64,000 nucleotides of DNA from an uncultured Prevotellaceae bacterium (lineage in GTDB: Bacteria > Bacteroidota > Bacteroidia > Bacteroidales > Bacteroidaceae): contig CAMNCV010000137.1 of the NCBI GenBank assembly GCA_946534585.1, positions 1 through 64,000 of the forward strand. The letters run 5' to 3'. Shown piece after piece: positions 1-8,600 of the stretch. The stretch's first letter is position 1, and each line of letters begins with the position of its first letter. Below the pieces are notes generated by a model. It was not told the DNA's origin and searched no databases. It was given only the letters and a program-made list of their open reading frames with translations. The position numbers and the translations under genes are program-made.

Positions 1-216
1 TTGGTCTATCGCCAGTCCCTTGAACAGTTCTCGCTTACCTTGAAACAAAGCCTTGATTGTAGAGATAAGTAGCGACTTGCCGAAGCGACGCGGGCGTGAA
101 AGGAAGTAATAAGAACCCTCAGAGACGAGGCGATACACCTGCTCCGTCTTGTCAACGTAGAGATAACCGCCAGTGCGGATTTTCTCAAAGTCTTGTATGC
201 CAATAGGTAATTTCAT
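1..216 (-). CDS. AAA-ATPase-like / PD-(D/E)XK family protein, N-terminal fragment
   Basis: The reading frame opens with an ATG at 216 and is still open at base 1, so only the first 72 residues are seen. They read [23 protein letters not shown] and then RPRRFGKS, a P-loop-like motif. This is the signature of the large Bacteroidetes family with an AAA-ATPase-like N-terminus (PF09820) and usually a C-terminal PDDEXK nuclease-like domain. The listed 6..203 ORF is a shadow in another frame. The cellular role of the family is not established. The family assignment is confident; the C-terminal half cannot be judged because it lies outside the window. Confidence 0.85.
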   Translation of the reverse strand, partial: MKLPIGIQDFEKIRTGGYLYVDKTEQVYRLVSEGSYYFLSRPRRFGKSLLISTIKALFQGKRELFKGLAIDQ

Positions 217-405
217 ATTGCAAAGTTACATATTTTCTGTGAAACAACAGCGTTTTTCTTCACAAAAAAACTTAATTGTATAAAAAAACTATGCAATGAA
301 AAATCTTATCACTGCATAGTTTTTTAATCATTATGGCCATACTCAGATTACGTGGCGAGACATATACTGATTAAAGCTGGAGGATTGTACACATCTGTAC
401 CACTT

Positions 406-513
406 GTAATAGCTATGCTTTTACTGTGTAATCCCTATGCTTTTACCATGTAATCCCTATGCGATTACTGGGTAATCATATAGCTTTCACGGTGTGATGG
501 CCATGAGATAGCA
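406..513. repeat. 22-nt dyad repeat array A
   Basis: Units begin at 406, 428, 450, 472 and, degenerate, 494, all exactly 22 nt apart. The clear units follow GTAA-N4-TAT or ATA-N4-TTAC-N3 (for example GTAATCCCTATGCTTTTAC). The array lies in the 387-nt gene-free stretch between the divergent AAA-ATPase-like gene and the substrate-binding lipoprotein gene. The same architecture recurs near 22.5, 28.8 and 48.7 kb. There is no spacer diversity of CRISPR type. The function is unknown. Confidence 0.85.
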
Positions 514-555
514 TATTTTCTTGTGAAAAACGGCTGATAGTTGCAAAAAATGTTG

Positions 556-563
556 TAACTTTG
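556..563 (+). promoter_or_regulatory. Bacteroidetes -7 promoter element
   Basis: TAACTTTG matches the Bacteroidetes -7 consensus TAnnTTTG and lies about 40 nt before the lipoprotein ATG at 604. No TTTG is seen at the ideal distance upstream, so the call rests on the -7 element and its position. Confidence 0.55.
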
Positions 564-603
564 CAGGGAAGTTTTATATAGCAAGCGAAAAAGATATCAA
601 TTG

Positions 604-1422
604 ATGAAAAGAATAATATATGCACTGTTTGCCGTCGGTTTGCTGATGGTGGGAGCAGGGTGCACGGGTGAAGAAAGTCAGCATCGCCTCACAAAGGCTG
701 AGCGCGACTCGCTGCGCCGCATTGATTCTGCTGCGCTGAAGATTGGCGTGTTGCCAGTTGAGGCTTGTCTGCCGATCGTCGTTGCGGAGCAGTTGCGCCT
801 GTATGATACGCTCGGTGTTACGGTACACCTGCGCCGCTACCATGCTCTCTCAGAGTGTCGCATTGCAGTGGAGAAAGCACTTGTAGAGGGTGCCGTATTG
901 GATACCGTGCTTATAGGCATACTGAATAAGAATACACCCGTGGCGTATGCAGCCACTGCGGTGCCCCTTGAGTGGAAACTCCTTACGGCAAAGAAGGCGC
1001 GAGTCACACGCCTTGACCAGTTAGTTGATAAGATGATTGCCGCTGACAGTCATGGCATTACGTATGCTCTGGCTATTCAGGTGCTTGATACCCTGCGCCG
1101 TAAGAAACAGCAGGCGTTCGTCATACAGGTAGAAGATTTGCGAGTGCGTGAGCAGATGCTCGTCACTGGCAACGTGGATGCTGCATTCCTGCCGGAGCCT
1201 TTTGCCTCAAGGGCAGAGAAGAGTGGGGCAAAGGTGCTAAAACTTGCTTCGCCGTCAAAAGGCGAGAGCAAGGCGGTCTGTCACATAGCATACCGCACGG
1301 AGGCCATGAAGGATGCCTCGCGACGACATCAGCAGCAGATGTTTGAGAAGGCGGTGGGCATAGCTGCCGACTCCATACGCCGCTATGGAAAAGAGAAATA
1401 CATGAACATGATGCAATGGTAA
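604..1422 (+). CDS. ABC-type substrate-binding lipoprotein (SsuA/THI5-like)
   Basis: The 272-residue product starts with a lipoprotein signal (MKRIIYALFAVGLLMVGAGC), so it should be anchored by Cys20. The body has features of the nitrate/sulfonate/taurine or NMT1/THI5-like periplasmic-binding class: KIGVLPVEACLPIVVAEQ near the start and NVDAAFLPEPFAS in the second lobe. The listed ORF begins at a TTG at 601; the ATG three bases later is the more natural start. The next gene begins 1 nt after the stop, so the two are probably cotranslated. No permease or ATPase gene is nearby, so the ligand and transport partner are unknown. Confidence 0.75.
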   Translation: MKRIIYALFAVGLLMVGAGCTGEESQHRLTKAERDSLRRIDSAALKIGVLPVEACLPIVVAEQLRLYDTLGVTVHLRRYHALSECRIAVEKALVEGAVLDTVLIGILNKNTPVAYAATAVPLEWKLLTAKKARVTRLDQLVDKMIAADSHGITYALAIQVLDTLRRKKQQAFVIQVEDLRVREQMLVTGNVDAAFLPEPFASRAEKSGAKVLKLASPSKGESKAVCHIAYRTEAMKDASRRHQQQMFEKAVGIAADSIRRYGKEKYMNMMQW

Positions 1423-1423
1423 T

Positions 1424-3505
1424 ATGATTACGCAGACCATAAACGACCTGCAGACTCGTGCGCAGGCTTATCCTACAGAGAATTTCAACGATCGCATAGA
1501 GGCTATAGCAACGGAGTTTCGCTATATGAGTGATTTCATGATGCGTAACGGTAACGACCCCGGACGCCACGAACTGTATGCCGAACTGAAAGCGCGTCTG
1601 CGCCACATAGCCTACGACCTCGATGTGCGTTCCACGCTGATGGAACAACCCTACATAAAGGCATGGCACAGACAACTGCTCAATGGTGATACCTCGGCGG
1701 AAACCTTGCAGTCGGCTCTGCTCGCTGATGCAACGCCGGAGCGTCATCATGAGTCGTTATATCTTGCCTTCATGGCTCTGCTTACCTCATATCATTGGGG
1801 CAGACAGCAGCAGGAGGAGTGGACGGTTTATCTGGTATCGCAGCAGGTGAGTGTCATAGATCGTGCAACACTCGTCAGCGCCCTGACGCTATCGGCCATT
1901 GAGCATTTCGACAAATATAAGGCAGCCTGTCTTGCCTCGGTGTATGCTAAGGCCACAGACCCCATGGTCAGGGAGCGTGCTTATGTCGGTTGTCTGTTGT
2001 CGCTGAACCGCATTTCGGATGATGAAATGACCGAGGTACGTAAGCCTGTGCTTGATATCTTGGGCACGGTAGAAGTCGCAGAACTGTTCATGCAGATGAT
2101 TTCGTGTACCAATGCTCTGGCTGATGCGCAGGAGATAAGGAAGGAATTGATACCTAACATCTTGCGTAATCAACCCTATGAGATAAAAGATGGTAAGATA
2201 ATAGAAAAGGGTGAGGGAGATGACAATGAGGCAGGGAAAGACTATGACCCTGACGAGGAAAATGCTTCGCTCGACGCAATGGAAGATAGCGTGAAGCGTA
2301 TGATTAAGATGCAGAAGAATGGGTCAGATATTTTCTTCGAGGGTTTTAGGCAGATGAAGCGTTTCCCGTTCTTCCAGAAGTTTGTTAACTGGTTTACTCC
2401 TTATTATAATGAGCACCCCGATATTCCGAAGTCGGAGGCTCTGGCTGAGAGTTCCAACTTCATAGAGCGCGTGACGACGTTAGGCCCTTTCTGCGAGTCT
2501 GATAAGTATTCTTTTGTCATAGCCATGACTGCAGTGCTGAAGAGTATGCCTGAGAACGTGAGAACGATGATGGAAAACGGCGAGATGGGACCGCTCGGTA
2601 TGCACCAATCTGATGACGATATGCTTGCGCCATCGTTACTTCGACTGCAGTATCTGCAGGATTTGTATCGTTTCTATAATATCTGTCCGTTGGCAGAGAA
2701 AATGTATAATCCTTTCAGCGAACTGAACAAATGCTACATAGGTGTGGCCACCGCCACGCATACTACTGACAAGGAAAAGCGCAACCTGTGTCTGTATCTG
2801 CTGAAAAAAGACAAGCAGATGCCCGTGCGCAATACTGTAGCGCGACTGCTTAACCGCTTCATCGACCGTGAGTCGTTCGACCGCCATTATTGTCATGCTG
2901 AACTGAAACTGCTTTCGGGAGACTATCCTGTGGCTGTTTCCTTATATAATAAGTGTCTTGAACTCAAGCCTGGCAACACGTCATGTCTGCGCTCTTTGGC
3001 AAAGGCTTACTACCTGGGTGGCGATTATGAGAAGGCTGCTTTCTATTATGATGCCTTGCATACGTTGCAGCCTGACCGCTTGTCGTATTCGCTCAACTTC
3101 GCCATGGCAATGACGATGGATGGAAAGGCGGATGAGGTAATCAACGAATTGTTTCGCTTGGACTTTGAGCATCCGGATAACTTAAGCATAATGAATACGC
3201 TTGTTTGGACACTGCTTCATGCAGGAAAGACAGAACAGGCTCTCAGCACAGCACAGCGAATGATGAAGAATAGTGGGGCTGTCGGTGATTTCTCAGTATG
3301 TCTTAATGCGGCCTATGCTCAGCTTGCAATGAATAATCCCGTTGATGCTGTGGAAACGTTGCGCTTGTATTACAATGCTATGCCATCAGATAAGCAGCAG
3401 GGCTTCATTGCTATGCTTATGCAAAGCATGAACGCCGATGCTGCATTGCTTGGCAAATACAGCATCGGCGAAGCCGAGATGAATGTCATAGCGAGTCAGA
3501 TATAA
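1424..3505 (+). CDS. Tetratricopeptide-repeat protein
   Basis: A 693-residue protein without a signal peptide, probably cytoplasmic. The N-terminal two thirds are helical and unrecognised; an acidic stretch occurs around residue 265 (KGEGDDNEAGKDYDPDEE). The C-terminal third contains TPR-like repeats, e.g. GDYPVAVSLYNKCLELKPGN followed by GGDYEKAAFYYDALHTLQPD. It starts 1 nt after the lipoprotein gene and is probably coexpressed. TPRs usually mediate protein contacts; the partner is unknown. It converges with the broken lipoprotein gene, whose stop lies only 8 nt away, and no clear terminator separates them. Confidence 0.7.
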   Translation: MITQTINDLQTRAQAYPTENFNDRIEAIATEFRYMSDFMMRNGNDPGRHELYAELKARLRHIAYDLDVRSTLMEQPYIKAWHRQLLNGDTSAETLQSALLADATPERHHESLYLAFMALLTSYHWGRQQQEEWTVYLVSQQVSVIDRATLVSALTLSAIEHFDKYKAACLASVYAKATDPMVRERAYVGCLLSLNRISDDEMTEVRKPVLDILGTVEVAELFMQMISCTNALADAQEIRKELIPNILRNQPYEIKDGKIIEKGEGDDNEAGKDYDPDEENASLDAMEDSVKRMIKMQKNGSDIFFEGFRQMKRFPFFQKFVNWFTPYYNEHPDIPKSEALAESSNFIERVTTLGPFCESDKYSFVIAMTAVLKSMPENVRTMMENGEMGPLGMHQSDDDMLAPSLLRLQYLQDLYRFYNICPLAEKMYNPFSELNKCYIGVATATHTTDKEKRNLCLYLLKKDKQMPVRNTVARLLNRFIDRESFDRHYCHAELKLLSGDYPVAVSLYNKCLELKPGNTSCLRSLAKAYYLGGDYEKAAFYYDALHTLQPDRLSYSLNFAMAMTMDGKADEVINELFRLDFEHPDNLSIMNTLVWTLLHAGKTEQALSTAQRMMKNSGAVGDFSVCLNAAYAQLAMNNPVDAVETLRLYYNAMPSDKQQGFIAMLMQSMNADAALLGKYSIGEAEMNVIASQI

Positions 3506-3513
3506 CCCCGCGT

Positions 3514-4020
3514 TTATTTCTTTTTTAAATCACGATACTCAAGAGACCCGTTGGGGGCATAGTAATATTCTCTATCATAGCTATAGCGGTCATAGCGCCA
3601 GTCACTTACCTTGTAAAAGTTAAATGTTGCAAGGTACTCTCCCGTGTCGTAGTCGATGAAGTCGCCACTGAAGCGGTTGTCCTTGAGTGTGTAGTTGCGT
3701 ATCACCACGCGTGTGCCGTCTTAGTAATTTAAGTAGATACGACCACTTTTTACGGAGAAGGTGAACTCACATTTTGTATAGTAATGGTTTGATTGATAGT
3801 CATACTCCACACCAGTGCCGCTTGCATAGCGAGAAGGGTCTGTATAGAAGTGTATATCTACGTACTGATAATCAGCAGTGTAATTACGATAAGTGAAATA
3901 CTCTGTTGCCACTTCGCCTTCCCAGATACCATCGAGGGTGCGTGCAATCTCATCATCTTCACATGATGTCACGGTCAGCGTCATCACTGCCGCAACGAAA
4001 TAGAATAATAGTCGTTTCAT
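3514..4020 (-). pseudogene. Lipoprotein gene interrupted by an in-frame stop
   Basis: The first part (99 residues) starts with a lipoprotein signal (MKRLLFYFVAAVMTLTVTSC) and ends at a TAA at 3721-3723 after GRIYLNY. Reading through that single stop, the same frame continues directly with DGTRVVIRNYTLKDNRFSGDF and runs to 3514, giving about 168 residues. No frameshift is needed. The YNYYT/FNFYK-rich beta-strand pattern looks like a small lipocalin-like or DUF-type Bacteroidetes lipoprotein. The ORF track lists the two halves separately, the second with a GTG pseudo-start. It lies 46 nt downstream of the GH43 gene and may belong to its transcript. Confidence 0.75.
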
Positions 4021-4066
4021 AGTTAAAGTTTACTTTTGTTTAAATTCTTCACAGAATTGGAAGTGA

Positions 4067-5794
4067 TTATTTTGTCACGTGGAACCAGTCAACATCTACC
4101 CAGCCTCGTACTTTCTTGCCAGCGGGCTCTGCGGCGCATATACCTATCTTGGCACCAATCCACTTGCCTTGACGCATGGTGAAGGCATCACCACATGATG
4201 TAAACTTCTTGCCATCCTTGGAATATGCGAATGTTACTCGGGCTTCGTGCTTGTTATCGCCAGACTTTGTCTTGCCGCCGATGTATTCTACGTTCAAACG
4301 CATATACATCTCGCAGTGAAGCGCAGGCTGATAATCTATCTTGTCTGCCGACGTGGGGTTAATTGTGGCAAGTACTTTAATATCTTCGGGTTTGCCTTTG
4401 TCTGCCTGCTTACAGGTTATCTGTTGCAGTTGAAACTCATTGCCCACTCGGCGCAGTACGATTGAGGAATAGTCCATACCCATGCAGATGATGCCGCCAT
4501 ACTGCCCTTCGTCTTTTGCTGATACGGTCAGCTTTGCAGTTGCAGTGAAATTGTCGGCTGGAGTTTTTTGCAGTAGCAGATTGCCAGCTTCCCACAGGTT
4601 TCTGAAGTCTTGGCTCTGGCGATGGCAGAATACTCGGAAGTAGCCGTAAGGCGTAGGCATACCAAAGGTTTGGTCGTAGTTGGCGTGCCACTGCCACTGT
4701 TTGCCCAGCGTCATAGTGTTAAACTCATCGCTTTCCACGGGGTTGCATACGGGATAGTCCTTGCCTACGTTAGGCTTCTTGTAGCGCAAAACAGGCTGTC
4801 CGCTATATTTCTCGGTCTTGCCATAGGCCTTTACCTTGCCTACGTTCTCACCCATTGTTGGCCAGTTATCTACCCATTTCACCGGCTCAAGCCATACTAC
4901 GCGACCGTAAGCTTCTTTGTCTTGAAAGTGCAAGAACCAATCCTCACCACTCTTCAGATGTATCCAGCCACCTTGGTGAGGTCCGTTGATGTCGGTCGTG
5001 CCCTGAGCAAGCACAATCTTGCTTTCGTATGGACCATAAGGAGAGCGAGAGCGCATAGCCAACTGATGTCCGATAGGCACGCCGCCAGCAGGACACATTA
5101 TCCAGTACCAGCCGTCGCGCTTGTAGAACTTAGGTCCTTCGGCAGTGCGGTCATTGGTGCCGTTACCGTCGAATACTATCACGGGGTCGCCTATCTGCTT
5201 CATACCATCAGCCGACATCTCGCGTACAGTAAGCACAGAATTGAACTGACAGCGTGAGTTTGCCCAACCGTTTACCAAGTAGCAACGACCGTCCTCGTCC
5301 CACAAAGGCGTGGTGTCAATCATTCCCTTGCCTGGTATTACGCACTGTGGCTCAGTCCATTCACCAGCAGGGTCTTTCGCTGTTACCACGAATACTCCGA
5401 GGTCAGGGTCGCCCCAATAAATGTAATATGTTTGGTTATACTCATTATAGCGTATTGACGGAGCCCATACACCATTGCCATGTTGTGGCGTAGCATAGCG
5501 CTCAAGTGGTGGCAGAGCCTTGATGGCATAGTTTATGATTTCCCAGTTTACGAGGTCTTTGGAGTGAAGTACTGGCAGACCAGGTATGCAGTTGAATGAT
5601 GAAGCGGTCAGATAGAAATCCTCACCGCTGGCTCCTACGCATACGTCGGGGTCGGAGTAGTCGGCATTGATTACGGGGTTAGTAAATGTGCCGTCGCCGT
5701 TGTCTGGTGACCACACTTCTGATTTGTAGTTGTCTGCCGCTACTGTAAGTGGCAGAGCGAGTAGAAACGTAAATAATTTCTTTGTCATTATCAT
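4067..5794 (-). CDS. Glycoside hydrolase family 43 (beta-xylosidase / alpha-L-arabinofuranosidase type)
   Basis: A 575-residue secreted protein with an N-terminal signal peptide (TKKLFTFLLALPLTVAA). The N-terminal five-bladed propeller carries the expected GH43 residues: the general base in ADYSDPDV (Asp48), the pKa-modulating Asp in MIDTTPLW (Asp160) and the acid Glu in TAEGPKFY (Glu219). HGNGVWAPSIRY is also typical. From about residue 350 a beta-sandwich resembling the GH43 C-terminal domain follows (SDEFNTMTLGKQWQWHAN, GGIICMGMDYSS). Likely substrates are xylan or arabinan side chains; the exact specificity cannot be read from the sequence. Two ATGs (5794 and 5788) are possible starts. 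Confidence 0.9.
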   Translation of the reverse strand: MIMTKKLFTFLLALPLTVAADNYKSEVWSPDNGDGTFTNPVINADYSDPDVCVGASGEDFYLTASSFNCIPGLPVLHSKDLVNWEIINYAIKALPPLERYATPQHGNGVWAPSIRYNEYNQTYYIYWGDPDLGVFVVTAKDPAGEWTEPQCVIPGKGMIDTTPLWDEDGRCYLVNGWANSRCQFNSVLTVREMSADGMKQIGDPVIVFDGNGTNDRTAEGPKFYKRDGWYWIMCPAGGVPIGHQLAMRSRSPYGPYESKIVLAQGTTDINGPHQGGWIHLKSGEDWFLHFQDKEAYGRVVWLEPVKWVDNWPTMGENVGKVKAYGKTEKYSGQPVLRYKKPNVGKDYPVCNPVESDEFNTMTLGKQWQWHANYDQTFGMPTPYGYFRVFCHRQSQDFRNLWEAGNLLLQKTPADNFTATAKLTVSAKDEGQYGGIICMGMDYSSIVLRRVGNEFQLQQITCKQADKGKPEDIKVLATINPTSADKIDYQPALHCEMYMRLNVEYIGGKTKSGDNKHEARVTFAYSKDGKKFTSCGDAFTMRQGKWIGAKIGICAAEPAGKKVRGWVDVDWFHVTK

Positions 5795-5855
5795 ATCTAT
5801 TAACTAAGTTAGCAAATTATATGCTTTCTTCTTGATGTTTGGGGAATTTCAACCA

Positions 5856-5863
5856 CAAAGTTA
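5856..5863 (-). promoter_or_regulatory. -7 promoter element proximal to GH43
   Basis: CAAAGTTA on the plus strand reads TAACTTTG on the minus strand, about 62 nt before the GH43 start. No good TTTG is seen at the usual spacing. Confidence 0.45.
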
Positions 5864-6008
5864 CAAAAAAATATATAATAGAATGCTTTCTTGCGTTAAT
5901 ATTTTCATATTGTACCATAGCTGCGACTTAAAAAGACGCTACTTTACGACCTGTGTGAAATAATTTTCTACCTTCACCATGATTGTCAATGACCATGTTT
6001 GATGGATT

Positions 6009-6038
6009 GTGGAGGTGTTACATGTCTGTAACGCCCTC
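6009..6038. repeat. Imperfect dyad, similar to one near 378
   Basis: GTTACA (6017-6022) and TGTAAC (6027-6032) form a perfect 6-bp inverted repeat with a 4-nt centre, flanked by GGAGG and CCCTC. A related string, TGGAGG followed by GTAC and TCTGTAC, occurs at about 378-400. The dyad lies in the 305-nt gap between the GH43 and ATP-grasp genes; apart from this and the two promoter elements nothing else is seen in that gap. Confidence 0.4.
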
Positions 6039-6067
6039 GTCTGTGGCATTATTGTTAAATACAGGTG

Positions 6068-6099
6068 CAAAGGTAGTACTTTTTTCTTATATGTACAAA
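6068..6099 (-). promoter_or_regulatory. Distal promoter directed at GH43
   Basis: On the minus strand TTTG (6099-6096), a 20-nt spacer and TACCTTTG (6075-6068) fit the Bacteroidetes -33/-7 consensus. It lies immediately downstream of the ATP-grasp stop codon and would give a leader of about 265 nt before the GH43 gene. Confidence 0.55.
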
Positions 6100-7164
6100 T
6101 TATTTTGCATTTTCTGTATTCGTAAGTTGCAAGTAGAAGTGTCCGTTAGCAATTATTGTTTGCATTACTCCGTGTTCACCTCGTTGTGAAAGCGCAAGAG
6201 CAACGTGACCCATTGTGCGGCGTAGGTTAATCTCTACACTGCTGTGTACGTGGTAGCCTGGTTCGTCATGTCGCGTAACGATCATCATATCTACTCCTAA
6301 TGGACCGATATATTTTTTGCCTATGATGTCAGTAAGATGCCTGCTTACTTCGCAAATTATCTTTTCAATGTCTTTTGATGAAACATATTTAGTGAGCATC
6401 AGCATCTTTTCCTCTTCTGATGCAAGGATATTGCCTGTGTATGTACCGCCGTTTGTACTGAATACTGACAAACCTTCATATTTTATGCTTCCATCAGCTT
6501 CGGCGGTAAGTTCTATTGCAAAATCAAGTATCTTGTCATATTTCCTTTCTACTGTGATGTACTCCTGCTGACGTATGACGTTGTTTATCCATTTACTTGT
6601 GGCATCGTCAATATGATTAACAAATCTCACACCTCTGCCGCTGCTGCTGTAAGGCGCTTTCACTACAATGTTTTTGTAGAGTTCAAGGTATTTATCTACT
6701 TCGTAAGTATGTCTGCACACCTCTGCAATACCCACTGTGCGTCCGACTGATTGCATTCGTGTTGACAGTTGTACGGCAGTTGTTCGTCCCATGAGTAGTC
6801 TAAGTTCCCGCAGTTTTTCCTCCGTAGGTAGCAACTCTGCTGGTACTCCTGCTTGTAGAAATTGCTCGCGCAGGGCCATATTCCATCCCCATGGATTGAT
6901 GCTGGCATTGGCTTGTATCTCAAGTGCAGTATCTTTCATCGTGATGAAACGTACATCAGTATGATGCTTTAGTGGTAGGGCAGCATAAGCTTGCTCCGCC
7001 TTTGCTTTGTTGTCAACAATTATTGCATCGCCTTTCTTTGCCCATAGTGCTGGCAGGAAAGCTAAGTCGCTTTTCATCTGGATAACGTTGCGTGAAGGAA
7101 TGAACTGCTTCACGTTCATAGCTAAGGCTATCTCGTGGTCAGGGTTGAATAATTCATAATTCAT
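6100..7164 (-). CDS. ATP-grasp-like protein of unknown substrate
   Basis: A 354-residue cytoplasmic protein with no signal peptide. The beginning (MNYELFNPDHEIALA) is distinctive. An ATP-grasp fold is suggested by VVKAPYSSSGRGVRF (about residues 167-181), which resembles the nucleotide-binding lysine and Gly-rich loop, and by GPLGVDMMI with VEINLRRTMGH (about 287-320), which resembles the metal-binding Asp/Glu/Asn set. ATP-grasp enzymes join a carboxylate to an amine or thiol through an acyl phosphate. No substrate can be proposed from the neighbours. The call is at fold level only. Confidence 0.6.
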   Translation of the reverse strand: MNYELFNPDHEIALAMNVKQFIPSRNVIQMKSDLAFLPALWAKKGDAIIVDNKAKAEQAYAALPLKHHTDVRFITMKDTALEIQANASINPWGWNMALREQFLQAGVPAELLPTEEKLRELRLLMGRTTAVQLSTRMQSVGRTVGIAEVCRHTYEVDKYLELYKNIVVKAPYSSSGRGVRFVNHIDDATSKWINNVIRQQEYITVERKYDKILDFAIELTAEADGSIKYEGLSVFSTNGGTYTGNILASEEEKMLMLTKYVSSKDIEKIICEVSRHLTDIIGKKYIGPLGVDMMIVTRHDEPGYHVHSSVEINLRRTMGHVALALSQRGEHGVMQTIIANGHFYLQLTNTENAK

Positions 7165-7271
7165 GATGTATAATTCATAATGAGTGATTTGCTATGTGTG
7201 ATATTCTGTGTATAATTCAAATTGCAGTATGCAGTGATATCATCGCCGCCATGTCTTTACAAGTGACAACC

Positions 7272-7307
7272 TAAAAAATCTCCCCTCGCCGTCGCAGCGA
7301 GAGGAGA
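7272..7307 (-). terminator. Intrinsic terminator of the rnf operon
   Basis: On the minus strand TCTCCTCTCGC pairs with GCGAGGGGAGA around a 7-nt loop (one mismatch) and is followed by TTTTTT. It lies about 60 nt after the rnfA stop. Confidence 0.85.
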
Positions 7308-7369
7308 CAACAACACAAACACAAATATGCCCGTGACATTTGTGCACAGGCACTTTTATCAAAATAAAT

Positions 7370-7969
7370 TTATATTCCAAACAACTGCTTGAGACCTCCA
7401 TCAACGCCGCTGAAGCCCATGAATGCTAATGATAGCAGTGAGGCTGTAATGAGAGTGATGGATACTCCCTTCATACCCTTGGGTACGTTGGCAAACTCCA
7501 GTTGCTCGCGCAGGCCTGCAAAAAGTATGAGTGCCAAGCCGAAACCAAGTGCAGAAGCCAATGCATAATCGAGTGACATAAGCAGATTGTAATCCTTCTG
7601 TACCACGAGAATCGCTACGCCGAGTACGGCGCAGTTAGTGGTGATAAGAGGCAGGAATACGCCAAGAGCCTGATAAAGTGGGGGGGAGACTTTTTTTAGT
7701 ATTATCTCCACCATCTGTACCAGTGATGCTATGACGAGAATGAAAGCCAATGTCTGAAGGAATTGTAAACCGAATGGTTCGAGTACGAACATCTGTATGC
7801 ACCACGTAACGAGTGTTGCCAGCACCATGACGAATGCCACGGCTGCCGACATTCCAAGTGATGTGCTAACCTTCTGGCTCACGCCGAGGAAGGGGCATAT
7901 GCCAAGGAATTGGCTCAAGACGATATTGTTGACGAATATCGCTGCTATAAATATCAATAGGTATTCCAT
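7370..7969 (-). CDS. rnfA: Rnf electron transport complex subunit A
   Basis: A 199-residue integral membrane protein with about six hydrophobic segments, e.g. MEYLLIFIAAIFVNNIVLSQFLGICPFLG at the N-terminus. The Rnf complex moves electrons between reduced ferredoxin and NAD while translocating Na+ or H+. RnfA and RnfE are homologous inverted membrane subunits that share a buried Fe-S site; LSQFLGICPFLGVS is the expected cysteine-bearing segment. It is the last gene of the operon, 23 nt after rnfE and upstream of the terminator. Confidence 0.95.
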   Translation of the reverse strand: MEYLLIFIAAIFVNNIVLSQFLGICPFLGVSQKVSTSLGMSAAVAFVMVLATLVTWCIQMFVLEPFGLQFLQTLAFILVIASLVQMVEIILKKVSPPLYQALGVFLPLITTNCAVLGVAILVVQKDYNLLMSLDYALASALGFGLALILFAGLREQLEFANVPKGMKGVSITLITASLLSLAFMGFSGVDGGLKQLFGI

Positions 7970-7992
7970 AGTCTGTATGATTTATCCAAAGT

Positions 7993-8577
7993 TTATGCTT
8001 TCTTGAAACGATTGATTATTGCAATGATGAAGCCTAATGTCATGAAGGCTCCTGGTGGCAGGATAAAGAGAAGCATGCCGAAGTCCTCTGGTATCAGACG
8101 TATGTCAAATACGGTGCCGTTACCCAACAGTTCGCGGCAGATGCCTAATAATGTCAGACCAAGTGTGAAACCAAGTCCGATGCCGATGCCGTCAAGGGCA
8201 GAGTCAAGTGGGTTGTTCTTGCCTGCGAAAGACTCTGCGCGACCAAGGATAATACAGTTTACTACGATGAGTGGTATGAACAAGCCGAGTGACTTGTTTA
8301 CCTCTGGCATGTATGCAGCCATGCAAAACTGCACAATAGTCACGAGTGTTGCAATCACTACAATATATACAGGTATATGTACCATGTCGGGAGTAAGGTT
8401 CTTGATGGCAGAGATAATAATATTAGAGAATATCAGTACCGCCATGGTTGCCAATCCCATCATCAGTCCGTTAGTTGCGCTGGTTGTGGTTGCCAACGTC
8501 GGACACATACCGAGCATCAGTGCAAAGGTAGGATTCTCCTTTATGATGCCGTTCATTATAATTCCGAATTTACTCAT
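7993..8577 (-). CDS. rnfE: Rnf electron transport complex subunit E
   Basis: A 194-residue membrane protein of the RnfE/NqrD type. The start MSKFGIIMNGIIKENPTFALMLGMCPTLATTTSA carries the conserved cysteine near the first membrane helix, and several hydrophobic segments follow. NCIILGRAESFAGKNNPLDSALDGIG is typical of the family. The start is 23 nt from the rnfG stop. The large plus-strand ORF opposite (8003-8665) is a shadow. Confidence 0.95.
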   Translation of the reverse strand: MSKFGIIMNGIIKENPTFALMLGMCPTLATTTSATNGLMMGLATMAVLIFSNIIISAIKNLTPDMVHIPVYIVVIATLVTIVQFCMAAYMPEVNKSLGLFIPLIVVNCIILGRAESFAGKNNPLDSALDGIGIGLGFTLGLTLLGICRELLGNGTVFDIRLIPEDFGMLLFILPPGAFMTLGFIIAIINRFKKA

Positions 8578-8600
8578 AATTGTTGATTCCTCCTTTCTGA

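Noticed and set aside
406-513. A CRISPR array
   Set aside because: Units are contiguous 22-nt dyads with no unique spacers and no cas genes nearby.
1163-1750. 195-residue minus-strand ORF
   Set aside because: It overlaps two well-supported plus-strand genes.
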